DNA of 49,217 nucleotides from Jannaschia donghaensis. Its GTDB lineage: Bacteria; Pseudomonadota; Alphaproteobacteria; Rhodobacterales; Rhodobacteraceae. Shown one piece after another: positions 10,313 through 17,552 of the stretch. Every line of letters starts with the position of its first letter. The stretch's first letter is position 1. Under the pieces are notes generated by a model. The model was not told the DNA's origin and searched no databases. It saw nothing but the letters and a program-made list of their open reading frames with translations. The stretch spans positions 384,831 through 434,047 of the forward strand of contig NZ_CXSU01000012.1 of NCBI RefSeq assembly GCF_001403795.1, in the 5' to 3' direction. Both the position numbers and the translations under genes were made by a program.

Positions 10313-10340
10313 CGATTGGCACCAGATCTTCGGATCGATC

Positions 10341-10369
10341 AATGGCGGCCCTTTGGGGTCGCCATTTTT
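10341..10369 (+). terminator. Rho-independent terminator after ftsZ
   Basis: AATGGCG (10341-10347) pairs with CGCCATT (10360-10366). Inside it CCC pairs with GGG around a short T loop, and a run of five Ts ends at 10369. It lies 28 bases after the ftsZ stop and should end or attenuate the dcw transcript before lpxC. Confidence 0.8.
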
Positions 10370-10647
10370 CGTGGACGCAAAGGTTAATTTTTTCGCCTGT
10401 TATGTTCACACTTGCGTCCACCTCCCAAATTATACGAGCGGCAGACAGTCGCCTAACAATCTGATAGAATTGAAAATAACCATGATGGGTACGGTCTCGG
10501 CAGATTTCCGCGCACCCCAGGCATGCCCCTGTTTCAAGCCGTAACAGGCGTTGAATTGCAGGGACACGCACACTCCCCTAGCTGACACTCGAGCACAACA
10601 AGGTCCCACAAGGGGCTGGTAAATCGCAGTAACGACTGGGTGTAACC
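10370..10647 (+). promoter_or_regulatory. Long AT-richer leader region before lpxC with a candidate promoter
   Basis: This is most of the 335-base ftsZ-lpxC gap and is clearly more AT-rich than its surroundings. TTCACA (10405-10410) and ATTATA (10429-10434) are 18 bases apart and resemble a sigma-70 promoter reading towards lpxC. A CCTGTT/AACAGG hairpin (10528-10548) lies in the resulting leader. No gene of convincing quality is present. The promoter is a guess from spacing and base composition. Confidence 0.35.
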
Positions 10648-11562
10648 ATGCAGACCACGATCAAGGACATCGTCCGTTTCGAAGGCACCGGCTTACACGC
10701 CGGGCGGCCTGCGCGTCTGACCGTTCACCCCGCCCCCGCCCATCACGGCATCTGTTTCCGCCGGACGGATCTGGATGGCGACACCATGATTGCGGCCCGC
10801 CATGACCGGGTCGAGACGTCGCCGCTTTGCACGCTTTTGGTGAATGACGCTGGCGTTTCCGTGTCGACGGTCGAACACATCATGGCCGCCTTGGCGGGAT
10901 GCGGGATCCACAATGCGATCCTGGAAATCGACGGACCCGAGGTGCCGATCCTCGATGGATCCGCTGCCGGGTTCGTGCGCGCGTTTCTCGCCACCGGGGT
11001 GCGCCGCCTGTCGGCCCCGGTCCATGCGATCGAGGTATTGCGCCGCGTCCACGTCACCGACGGCCAGGCTTCGGCCACGCTGACCCCCGCCGAAGAGCTT
11101 GAAATCGACTTTTCCATCGACTTCGCGGACGCCGCCATTGGCCGTCAGCGCAAGGTTCTGCGCCTGTCGAACGGAACTTTCGTGCGCGAGTTGTGCGACA
11201 GCCGTACCTTCTGTCGACAGTCGGACGTCGATGCGATGCACGCCGCCGGCAAGGCGCTTGGCGGCTCGCTCGCCAACGCCGTCGTGGTCGACGGATCGCG
11301 CGTCGTGAACCCCGAGGGGTTCCGTCACACCGACGAGGCCGTGCGCCACAAGATGCTCGACGCCCTGGGCGATCTAGCGCTTGCCGGTGCGCCGATTCTT
11401 GGCCGTTACACCGGTGTACGCGCGGGCCACGCGATGACGAACAAGGTTCTGCACGCGCTCTTCGCCGATCCGCTTGCGTACCGCATCCGCACCCTCGCCC
11501 CCGAGGAATGCGGTGTCCTGCCGGGTGCAGGGTTGGAGCGGGACGTCTTCGCCCATCTGTGA
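10648..11562 (+). CDS. lpxC: LpxC, UDP-3-O-acyl-N-acetylglucosamine deacetylase
   Basis: The zinc deacetylase that commits UDP-GlcNAc derivatives to lipid A, 304 residues. Zinc and catalytic motifs: STVEHIMAALAG (His near 79), RHKMLDALGDLALAG (His and Asp near 234-238), and RAGHAMTNKVLHALFAD (His near 260). SRTFC near residue 188 lies in the second-domain region typical of the family. It closes the classical dcw order after ftsZ but sits behind a terminator and a 335-base gap, so it is likely separately controlled, as expected for a dose-sensitive enzyme. Confidence 0.97.
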   Translation: MQTTIKDIVRFEGTGLHAGRPARLTVHPAPAHHGICFRRTDLDGDTMIAARHDRVETSPLCTLLVNDAGVSVSTVEHIMAALAGCGIHNAILEIDGPEVPILDGSAAGFVRAFLATGVRRLSAPVHAIEVLRRVHVTDGQASATLTPAEELEIDFSIDFADAAIGRQRKVLRLSNGTFVRELCDSRTFCRQSDVDAMHAAGKALGGSLANAVVVDGSRVVNPEGFRHTDEAVRHKMLDALGDLALAGAPILGRYTGVRAGHAMTNKVLHALFADPLAYRIRTLAPEECGVLPGAGLERDVFAHL

Positions 11563-11656
11563 CATTGTTTTCGACGGCCCGGCGCTTCACAGCATCCCGT
11601 TGCTGGACTATGGTGCGCCGAGGTGCTGTCAGGGCACGGGGCAGGGAAAGACGCGC

Positions 11657-12496
11657 ATGACGGATCGGCAACCCCTTCGCATCGGTAAACCGCTGTTCGC
11701 CATGGTCCTTTGCACGACGCTCGTGGCCTGTGGTGGCAGCGATGAGCTGGCCCTCGAAGACACCTCTCCCGAAGCGATCTTCACGCAGGCGGAGCTGGAG
11801 TTGGCCCGCGGCGATCCCGACGATGCCGCCGCTCTCTTCGCCGAGATCGAGCGTCTGTATCCCTATTCCGATTTCGCCAAGCGCGGCCTCATCATGCAGG
11901 CGTTTTCCTATCACAAGGATCAGGACTACGAGAATGCACGTGCTGCCGCCCAGCGGTTCATCGACTTCTATCCCGCAGACGAAGACGCGGCCTACGCGCA
12001 ATATCTTCTGGCGCTCTCGTATTACGATCAGATCGACCAGGTCGGCCGCGACCAAGGGCTGACCTTTCAGGCGTTGCAATCGCTGCGGACCGTCATCGAA
12101 CGCTATCCCGACAGCGAATATGCCCGGTCCTCGATCCTCAAGTTCGACCTCGCTTTCGATCACCTTGCCGCCAAGGAGATGGAGATCGGGCGCTACTACC
12201 TCAAGCGGGAACATTATCCGGCCGCGATCAACCGCTTCCGTGCCGTCGTGGAGGAGTTTCAGACCACCAGCCACACGCCCGAGGCGCTGTTGCGGCTGGT
12301 GGAGGCATATCTCTCGCTTGGCCTGACGGACGAGGCGCAGACGGCTGGTGCGATCCTGGGGTACAACTTCCAGGGCTCGCCGTTCTATGACGATGCCTTC
12401 CGGCAATTGACGGGGCAGGGCCTGTCGCCCGAAGCCCGTGGCAGCGGTTGGTTGACCGACGTCTATCGCCGGACCATCCAGGGTCGCTGGCTCTGA
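11657..12496 (+). CDS. bamD: BamD, outer-membrane assembly lipoprotein
   Basis: A 279-residue lipoprotein of the beta-barrel assembly (BAM) complex. The signal peptide ends in the lipobox L-V-A-C at residues 22-25, so the mature protein begins at Cys25 and is lipid-anchored at the inner face of the outer membrane. The remainder is TPR-like, beginning with ARGDPDDAAALFAEIERLYPYS and repeated helices with YP and DEA patterns. The ATG at 11657 gives a normal lipoprotein signal. An upstream in-frame ATG overlaps lpxC and is unlikely. Confidence 0.95.
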   Translation: MTDRQPLRIGKPLFAMVLCTTLVACGGSDELALEDTSPEAIFTQAELELARGDPDDAAALFAEIERLYPYSDFAKRGLIMQAFSYHKDQDYENARAAAQRFIDFYPADEDAAYAQYLLALSYYDQIDQVGRDQGLTFQALQSLRTVIERYPDSEYARSSILKFDLAFDHLAAKEMEIGRYYLKREHYPAAINRFRAVVEEFQTTSHTPEALLRLVEAYLSLGLTDEAQTAGAILGYNFQGSPFYDDAFRQLTGQGLSPEARGSGWLTDVYRRTIQGRWL

Positions 12497-12552
12497 CGTG
12501 CGGGGCCGTGCGCGGCCTCGCCAACTCCCTTTGCCTGCGTTAATTGATCGTC

Positions 12553-14205
12553 ATGCTCCGCAGTCTAGAAATCCGCGACCTTCTTATCATTGATCACCTC
12601 GCGCTCGACTTCCGCGCGGGGCTCAATGTGCTGACCGGGGAAACCGGCGCGGGCAAGTCGATCCTCCTCGACAGTCTGGGCTTCGTGCTGGGCTGGCGCG
12701 GACGGGCCGAACTGGTCCGGCAGGGGGCCGATCAGGGCGAGGTTTCCGCAAGTTTCGATCTGCCGGAAGGCCATGCCGCCCGCGCCGTTCTGGCCGACCA
12801 TCACATCGCGTCCGAAGATGGAGAGCTTCTGCTACGCCGCATCAACACGCGCGACGGACGCAAGACAGCCTGGGTCAACGGCACCCGCGTCACCGGAGAG
12901 GTGCTGCGCGCGCTGTCCGACACCCTGCTTGAGTTGCACGGGCAGCACGACGACCGCGGCCTTCTGGATGTGCGCGGCCACGGTGCCCTGCTCGACGCCT
13001 TCGCCGGGTCGGATTTACGTGCAGTCGCAACGGCTTGGTCGAAACTGAGCCTTGCGCGCCGGACGCTCCGACTGGCCGAGTCCAAGCGCGACGAGGCCAA
13101 GGCGGAAGAGGATTTCCTGCGCCACGCGGTCGGTGAATTCGATGTCCTGCGGCCCGAGGCGGGGGAGGAGGCCGATCTGGACACCCGCCGCCGCCTGATG
13201 CAAGGGGCCGAAAAGATCCGGGGCGACGTGGGCAAGGCGCTGCATGCCATCGGGCCCAAAGGGGCCGAGGGCCAGATGATCGATGCGACCCGCTGGTTGG
13301 AGGACGCGACCGACACCGTTGCCGAAACGCTGACCCCCGCCATCGACGCGCTCAACCGCGCCATGATCGAGCTGAGCGAGGCGCAGGCGGGAGTCGAGTC
13401 TTGCCTGGATGCCTTGGCCTTTGATCCGTCAGAGTTGGAGGATGCGGAAGAGCGGTTATTCGCGATCCGTGCGATGGCCCGCAAGCACGGGGTACAACCT
13501 GATGACCTGCCCGCTTTTGCCGCCGATCTGCGCGCCCGACTGGACTTGCTGGACGCATCCGAAGGAACGTTGCCGAAGCTGGAGGCCGAGGCCGAGGCGG
13601 CGCAAACCGCCTATGACACTGCCGCCGCGGCGCTGACCGCCAAACGCACAAAGGCGGCGAAGGCGCTGGACATCGCGATGTCCGCCGAACTCGCGCCGCT
13701 GAAAATGGACCGTGCCAAGTTCACCACGAACGTCACCCCCGGCACGCCCGGCCCGGACGGCGCAGACGAGGTTGCATTCGAGGTGGCGACCAACCCCGGT
13801 GCCCCATCGGGGCCGCTCAACAAGATTGCGTCGGGCGGTGAGCTTAGTCGGTTCCTGCTGGCGCTCAAGGTCTGCCTGACCGGCGGCGACCGCTCCCTCA
13901 CGCTCATCTTCGACGAGATCGACCGCGGCGTTGGCGGGGCCACCGCAGATGCCGTCGGTCGCCGCCTCAAGGCGCTGGCCGATGGCGGGCAAGTCCTCGT
14001 CGTCACGCACTCGCCACAGGTCGCGGCCCTTGGAGCTCATCACTGGCGCGTGGAAAAGAGTGTGAAAAAGGACATCACCCTATCGACCGTGACACCGGTG
14101 TCCGAAGCCGACCGCTTGGATGAAATCGCCCGGATGCTGGCCGGCGACACGATCACCGACGCGGCGCGCGGGGCGGCGCAGGCGTTGCTGGATGCGGCGG
14201 CCTGA
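12553..14205 (+). CDS. recN: DNA repair protein RecN (SMC-like ATPase)
   Basis: A 550-residue SMC-family ATPase acting in double-strand break repair. Walker A GETGAGKS at about 29-36, a central region predicted coiled-coil with many Ala, Glu and Lys, ABC signature IASGGELSRFLLALK near 425, and Walker B LTLIFDEIDRGVGG. The N-terminus MLRSLEIRDLL is the family's standard one. A TTG nine bases upstream in frame is less likely. I see no GTTC-N7-GTTC SOS box in the 56 bases before it. Confidence 0.97.
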   Translation: MLRSLEIRDLLIIDHLALDFRAGLNVLTGETGAGKSILLDSLGFVLGWRGRAELVRQGADQGEVSASFDLPEGHAARAVLADHHIASEDGELLLRRINTRDGRKTAWVNGTRVTGEVLRALSDTLLELHGQHDDRGLLDVRGHGALLDAFAGSDLRAVATAWSKLSLARRTLRLAESKRDEAKAEEDFLRHAVGEFDVLRPEAGEEADLDTRRRLMQGAEKIRGDVGKALHAIGPKGAEGQMIDATRWLEDATDTVAETLTPAIDALNRAMIELSEAQAGVESCLDALAFDPSELEDAEERLFAIRAMARKHGVQPDDLPAFAADLRARLDLLDASEGTLPKLEAEAEAAQTAYDTAAAALTAKRTKAAKALDIAMSAELAPLKMDRAKFTTNVTPGTPGPDGADEVAFEVATNPGAPSGPLNKIASGGELSRFLLALKVCLTGGDRSLTLIFDEIDRGVGGATADAVGRRLKALADGGQVLVVTHSPQVAALGAHHWRVEKSVKKDITLSTVTPVSEADRLDEIARMLAGDTITDAARGAAQALLDAAA

Positions 14206-14270
14206 CGGGTCATCGAGGGCGAAATCCAACTGCCCGGGCCACACGGTTCAGAGCAAATTCGACGCGTGCT

Positions 14271-15659
14271 TCAAAGCAGCCAGAGCGCGGCCAGCCCCAG
14301 AAACGCGAAGAAGCCGACCACGTCCGTCACCGTCGTCACGAAGGCACCGGAGGCGAGTGCGGGATCGACACCGACTTTTTCAAGCACCACGGGGATGCCC
14401 ACACCGGCGAGCCCCGCGACGCCCAGGTTGATGACCATCGCAACGCCGATAACCGCTCCCAGCATCGGGTTGCCGAACCAGATCACGCCGACGATGCCCA
14501 TCACGATGGCGAACGCCACGCCGTTGATAAGCCCGGCCATGACTTCGCGTCGGATGACGCGCCAGACATTTGCGCCTGTCAGGTCGCGGGTGGCCAAGGC
14601 CCGCACCGCCACCGTCAACGACTGCGTCCCCGCATTGCCACCCATCGACGCCACGATCGGCATCAGGACGGCCAGCGCGACGATCTCGGTGATGACGGCG
14701 TCGAATTGCGCGATGACGAGCGACGCCAGGATCGAGGTGACGAGGTTGACCCCAAGCCACGGAAATCGCCGCCGGACGGTGCCCAGCGTGCGGTCCGACA
14801 GCGATCCTTCGCTGTCCACACCGGCAAGGCGCAGGATGTCTTCCTCCGCTTCTTCGTCCAGCACGCTCATCGCGTCGTCGATGGTGATCACGCCCAACAA
14901 GCGGTCGTCTTCGTCGACCACGGCGGCTGAAATCAGGTGGTACTGGTTGAAGGCATAAGCGACCTCCGCCTCCGGGTCCGTAGCCTCGAAGGTGCGGAAG
15001 CTGTCTTCTTCAATATCGGCCAGTGGCATGTCGCGCGGCGACGACAGGATCTTGCCAAGCGTCACGTGACCGACGGGCCGCATCCGCGGGTCGGTCAGGA
15101 TGACGTGATAAAACTGCTCGGGCAATTCCTCGGCGGTGCGCAGATGGTCGATGGCCTGCCCGACCGTCCAGAACGACGGGGCAATCACTACTTCCCGCTG
15201 CATCAGGCGTCCGGCGGAATATTCGGGGAATGTCAGCGCCTGTTCGACGGCGACACGGTCCGCATCGTCCAATGCGCCAAGGATCACACCGGCCTGACTC
15301 TGATCGTCCAGGTTTTCGATCAGGTCGACGACATCGTCGGTGTCTAACTCCCGAACGGCTTCGGCGACATCCTCGGCCGGAAGGGACGACAGCAGTTCCT
15401 CGCGCAGGCCTTCGTCAAGTTCGGACAGGATCTCGCCGTCGATGTTGCCGGACCACAGCTCGACGAGGGTCAGACGCTGAAATTCGGTGATCTGCTCGAT
15501 CAGGTCGGCGATGTCGGCGCCGTGCAGCGGCTCCAAAAGGTCGTCGAGGGCCATTCGATCGCGCGCGTCGATGGCCTTCTGGACCAGACGCAGGCGCGGT
15601 TGGTCCAGCTCGATGTCGTCTTCGTAATCGTCGTTCTCGACCTGATCGACCTCTGTCAT
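14271..15659 (-). CDS. mgtE: MgtE-type magnesium transporter
   Basis: A 462-residue Mg2+ channel. An acidic N-terminal superhelical MgtE_N domain (from about residue 35, LLEPLHGADIADLIEQ) is followed by a CBS pair (about 140-260) that senses cytosolic Mg2+. A five-helix membrane domain begins near residue 290 (FPWLGVNLVTSILASLVIAQFD), and MPIVASMGGNAGTQS is the pore signature. The first 25 residues are unusually Asp/Glu-rich. It converges on recN with 65 bases between the stops and is divergent from guaD. I do not see an M-box riboswitch in the short upstream gap. Confidence 0.96.
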   Translation of the reverse strand: MTEVDQVENDDYEDDIELDQPRLRLVQKAIDARDRMALDDLLEPLHGADIADLIEQITEFQRLTLVELWSGNIDGEILSELDEGLREELLSSLPAEDVAEAVRELDTDDVVDLIENLDDQSQAGVILGALDDADRVAVEQALTFPEYSAGRLMQREVVIAPSFWTVGQAIDHLRTAEELPEQFYHVILTDPRMRPVGHVTLGKILSSPRDMPLADIEEDSFRTFEATDPEAEVAYAFNQYHLISAAVVDEDDRLLGVITIDDAMSVLDEEAEEDILRLAGVDSEGSLSDRTLGTVRRRFPWLGVNLVTSILASLVIAQFDAVITEIVALAVLMPIVASMGGNAGTQSLTVAVRALATRDLTGANVWRVIRREVMAGLINGVAFAIVMGIVGVIWFGNPMLGAVIGVAMVINLGVAGLAGVGIPVVLEKVGVDPALASGAFVTTVTDVVGFFAFLGLAALWLL

Positions 15660-15743
15660 GGAGCATCCCCTTGTTCCGGCCCAGATAGCGCGCGCAGCGA
15701 CCAAGGGGTAGCGGCGATTTCGGTGCCGCGCTAAGGCAATGCG

Positions 15744-17021
15744 ATGACGACGCTCCTGCTCGGCCAGACGCTGGCTTTCACCGCCGACCCGTTCCAGACC
15801 GATCCGGCTGGTGCAGTCCGGCATCAAACGCACGGCGCGGTCGCCGTCGACGACGGACGCATCACGGACGTCGGCCCGGCCGACGATCTGCGCCGGGCGC
15901 ATCCGCAGGCCCAAGTGATCGACCACGGTGCAAACCTGATCCTGCCGGGTTTCGTGGACGCGCACGTGCATTATCCGCAGACGGCGATCATTGCGTCCTG
16001 GGGTAAGCGGCTGATCGACTGGCTCAACACCTATACCTTCCCCGAGGAGGCGCGGTTCTCCGACCCGGCCCACGCCGCCGCGACGGCGGAGACTTATCTC
16101 GACCTGGCGCTTGCCCATGGCACGACATCGATGTGCAGTTTCGCCACCATCCATCCCGCCAGCGTCGATGCCATATTCACGGCCGGGACCGCGCGGGGCA
16201 TGGCCGTCTGGGCGGGCAAGACCTGCATGGACCGCAATGCGCCCGGTGATCTGCGCGATACCGCGCAATCGGCCTATGACGACAGCAAGGCCCTGCTGGA
16301 CAGGTGGCACGGCGCAGGGCGCGCCCGATATGTCGTCACGCCGCGGTTCGCGCCCACGTCTTCGCCGGACCAGCTTTCGGCCCTGGGCGCGCTCTGGTCG
16401 GAGAACCCCGACTGCCTGATGCAGACCCATCTGAGCGAGCAGACCGACGAGATCGCCTGGGTGCGGGATCTATTTCCCGAGGCCCGCGATTACCTCGACG
16501 TCTACGAGACCCACGGGTTGATGGGCGAACGTGGCCTATATGGTCATTCGATCCATCTGACGGAGCGGGAAAGGGCGCGCTTGCGGGACGTGAACGCCGC
16601 CGTCGTGCACTGCCCAACATCCAACACCTTCATCGGGTCCGGCCTGTTCGACATGGACCTTGCCAGAATGCTTCGCACCGGACTTGCCACCGATACCGGG
16701 GGCGGCAGCAGCTTTTCGATGCTGCGGACAATGGCCGCTGCCTACGAAGTGGCGCAGCTTCGGGGGCAGGCGCTGCATCCCGCGCAACTCCTCTACCTTG
16801 CGACCGAAGGATCTGCCCGCGCGCTGCATGCGACCGACATCGGGCGTTTGGCATCTGGTGCGATGGCAGACATCGTCGTCCTCGACCTCGCCTCGACCCC
16901 GGCCATCGCGCAACGTCACGCGCGCGCCGACACCCTGTGGGAAGCGGTGTTTCCGACGATCATGATGGGGGACGATCGCGCCGTGGCCCAGACCTACGTG
17001 GCGGGTCGCGCGATGTTATGA
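15744..17021 (+). CDS. guaD: Guanine deaminase
   Basis: An amidohydrolase of 425 residues that converts guanine to xanthine in purine salvage or catabolism. The metal-binding PGFVDAHVHYPQ (about 70-81) is the guanine deaminase form of the HxH motif. Later ligands are in MQTHLSEQ, YGHSIHLT and LATDTGGGSSFSM, and VHCPTSN is a family hallmark. It ends 32 bases from the convergent small secreted-protein gene, with a perfect hairpin between. Purine metabolism is shared with purB nearby, but they are on opposite strands. Confidence 0.95.
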   Translation: MTTLLLGQTLAFTADPFQTDPAGAVRHQTHGAVAVDDGRITDVGPADDLRRAHPQAQVIDHGANLILPGFVDAHVHYPQTAIIASWGKRLIDWLNTYTFPEEARFSDPAHAAATAETYLDLALAHGTTSMCSFATIHPASVDAIFTAGTARGMAVWAGKTCMDRNAPGDLRDTAQSAYDDSKALLDRWHGAGRARYVVTPRFAPTSSPDQLSALGALWSENPDCLMQTHLSEQTDEIAWVRDLFPEARDYLDVYETHGLMGERGLYGHSIHLTERERARLRDVNAAVVHCPTSNTFIGSGLFDMDLARMLRTGLATDTGGGSSFSMLRTMAAAYEVAQLRGQALHPAQLLYLATEGSARALHATDIGRLASGAMADIVVLDLASTPAIAQRHARADTLWEAVFPTIMMGDDRAVAQTYVAGRAML

Positions 17022-17022
17022 C

Positions 17023-17045
17023 GGGTGGGCACGTCATGCCCACCC
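17023..17045. terminator. Perfect hairpin between convergent guaD and the 58-residue secreted protein
   Basis: GGGTGGGCA (17023-17031) and TGCCCACCC (17037-17045) form a 9-bp perfect stem with a 5-base loop, two bases after the guaD stop. The following bases, TGTTC, are only weakly U-rich. It could serve as a bidirectional terminator for both converging genes. Confidence 0.6.
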
Positions 17046-17053
17046 TGTTCGTA

Positions 17054-17230
17054 TCAGCTGGTGCTTGCCACGATGCAGGAATTGCTTTCCGCGTCGAATG
17101 TGGTGCCCGGCGCGCAGGACATCGTCACACGCTCCTTGCCGAAGCCGCATTCGTAGGCTTGCGCCAATCCGGGAGCGGCCACCATCACGGCGGCAATCAG
17201 CAGCTTGTTGATCTTTCCGTTGATCTTCAT
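17054..17230 (-). CDS. Small secreted protein, 58 residues, three cysteines
   Basis: The start at 17230 follows the strong site GACAGGAGA with 7 bases between AGGAG and ATG. Residues 1-22 form a signal peptide ending LAQA, leaving a mature chain of about 36 residues with Cys in ECGFG, MSCAPG and NSCIV. The spacing C-x(n)-C-APGTTFDAESNSC resembles the tail of small chitin-binding (peritrophin-like) modules, but that is only similarity of pattern. Similar short proteins beside purB are, as I recall, sometimes mislabelled adenylosuccinate lyase. Its N-terminus, MKINGKINK, contains two Ile-Asn pairs, like the repeat peptide encoded just upstream. Function unknown. Confidence 0.75.
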   Translation of the reverse strand: MKINGKINKLLIAAVMVAAPGLAQAYECGFGKERVTMSCAPGTTFDAESNSCIVASTS

Positions 17231-17267
17231 CGCGTCTCTCCTGTCAATCAAGTGACGTAAGGTTAGC

Positions 17268-17284
17268 CCGATCCGTCGGATCGG
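17268..17284. repeat. Perfect 7-bp hairpin between the two small minus-strand genes
   Basis: CCGATCC and GGATCGG pair around a three-base loop. It lies between the stop of the Ile-Asn repeat gene and the ribosome binding site of the 58-residue gene. No T-run follows on either strand, so it is more likely an attenuator or processing structure than a full terminator (inference). Confidence 0.45.
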
Positions 17285-17323
17285 CAAAACGCCAAACGGT
17301 CGCAGGTGATCCACGCGCCGGGA

Positions 17324-17401
17324 TCAGTTGATCCGGTTGATGCCGTTGATACGATTGATCTGGTTGATGCGGTTGATCTTGTTGATACGGTTGATGGTCA
17401 T
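17324..17401 (-). CDS. 25-residue peptide made of eight Ile-Asn-X repeats
   Basis: The ORF has an ATG at 17399-17401 and a TGA at 17324-17326. It is preceded by GACAGGAGA (17409-17417), with 8 bases between AGGAG and the ATG. The product is Met-Thr followed by eight Ile-Asn pairs, the seven spacers being R, K, R, Q, R, G, R. Arg recurs exactly every six residues (5, 11, 17, 23) from three different codons (CGT, CGC, CGT, CGG), while Ile is always ATC and Asn is AAC except once. Net charge is about +5, with no signal peptide or Cys. I do not recognise the family. It could be a translated peptide or a DNA/RNA repeat that happens to be open; the ribosome binding site and varied Arg codons favour a peptide. 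Confidence 0.65.
   Translation of the reverse strand: MTINRINKINRINQINRINGINRIN
17327..17398. repeat. Eight tandem 9-bp units, GTTGATnnn on the plus strand
   Basis: GTTGAT recurs every nine bases eight times (once as ATTGAT) with a variable third triplet. It is the DNA form of the Ile-Asn-X repeat. GTTGATCTT also occurs in the first codons of the neighbouring 58-codon gene, once as the antisense of AAG ATC AAC. Confidence 0.9.
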
Positions 17402-17433
17402 TTTGACATCTCCTGTCGGGTTGCAGTGATGTG

Positions 17434-17461
17434 ACGCTAGCCGCGCGAGCAAATTTCGCAA
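17434..17461 (-). promoter_or_regulatory. Candidate promoter for the Ile-Asn repeat gene
   Basis: On the minus strand TTGCGA (17461-17456) and TAGCGT (17439-17434) are 16 bases apart, and would place transcription start about 26 bases before the repeat gene. The area further upstream is AT-rich. This is a weak match of spacing and hexamers only. Confidence 0.25.
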
Positions 17462-17552
17462 AACGAGATATGCTTAAAATGCGAACGATCGCGCCGCTTC
17501 AGCCCCTCCCGATCGGCAGACAGCTCTCGATCATCATAGCCCGACTGTCGGG

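Noticed and set aside
10482-10544. 20-codon plus-strand ORF (MMGTVSADF start) in the ftsZ-lpxC gap
   Set aside because: No ribosome binding site, unremarkable composition, likely chance.
12503-12518. GGCCG/CGGCC hairpin between bamD and recN
   Set aside because: Only five or six pairs and no T-run; such GC-rich pairs arise often by chance in this genome.
12497-12552. SOS box for recN
   Set aside because: No GTTC-N7-GTTC or similar repeat in the gap.
15660-15743. Possible magnesium riboswitch before mgtE
   Set aside because: The divergent gap is only 84 bases and shows no structured leader large enough for an M-box.
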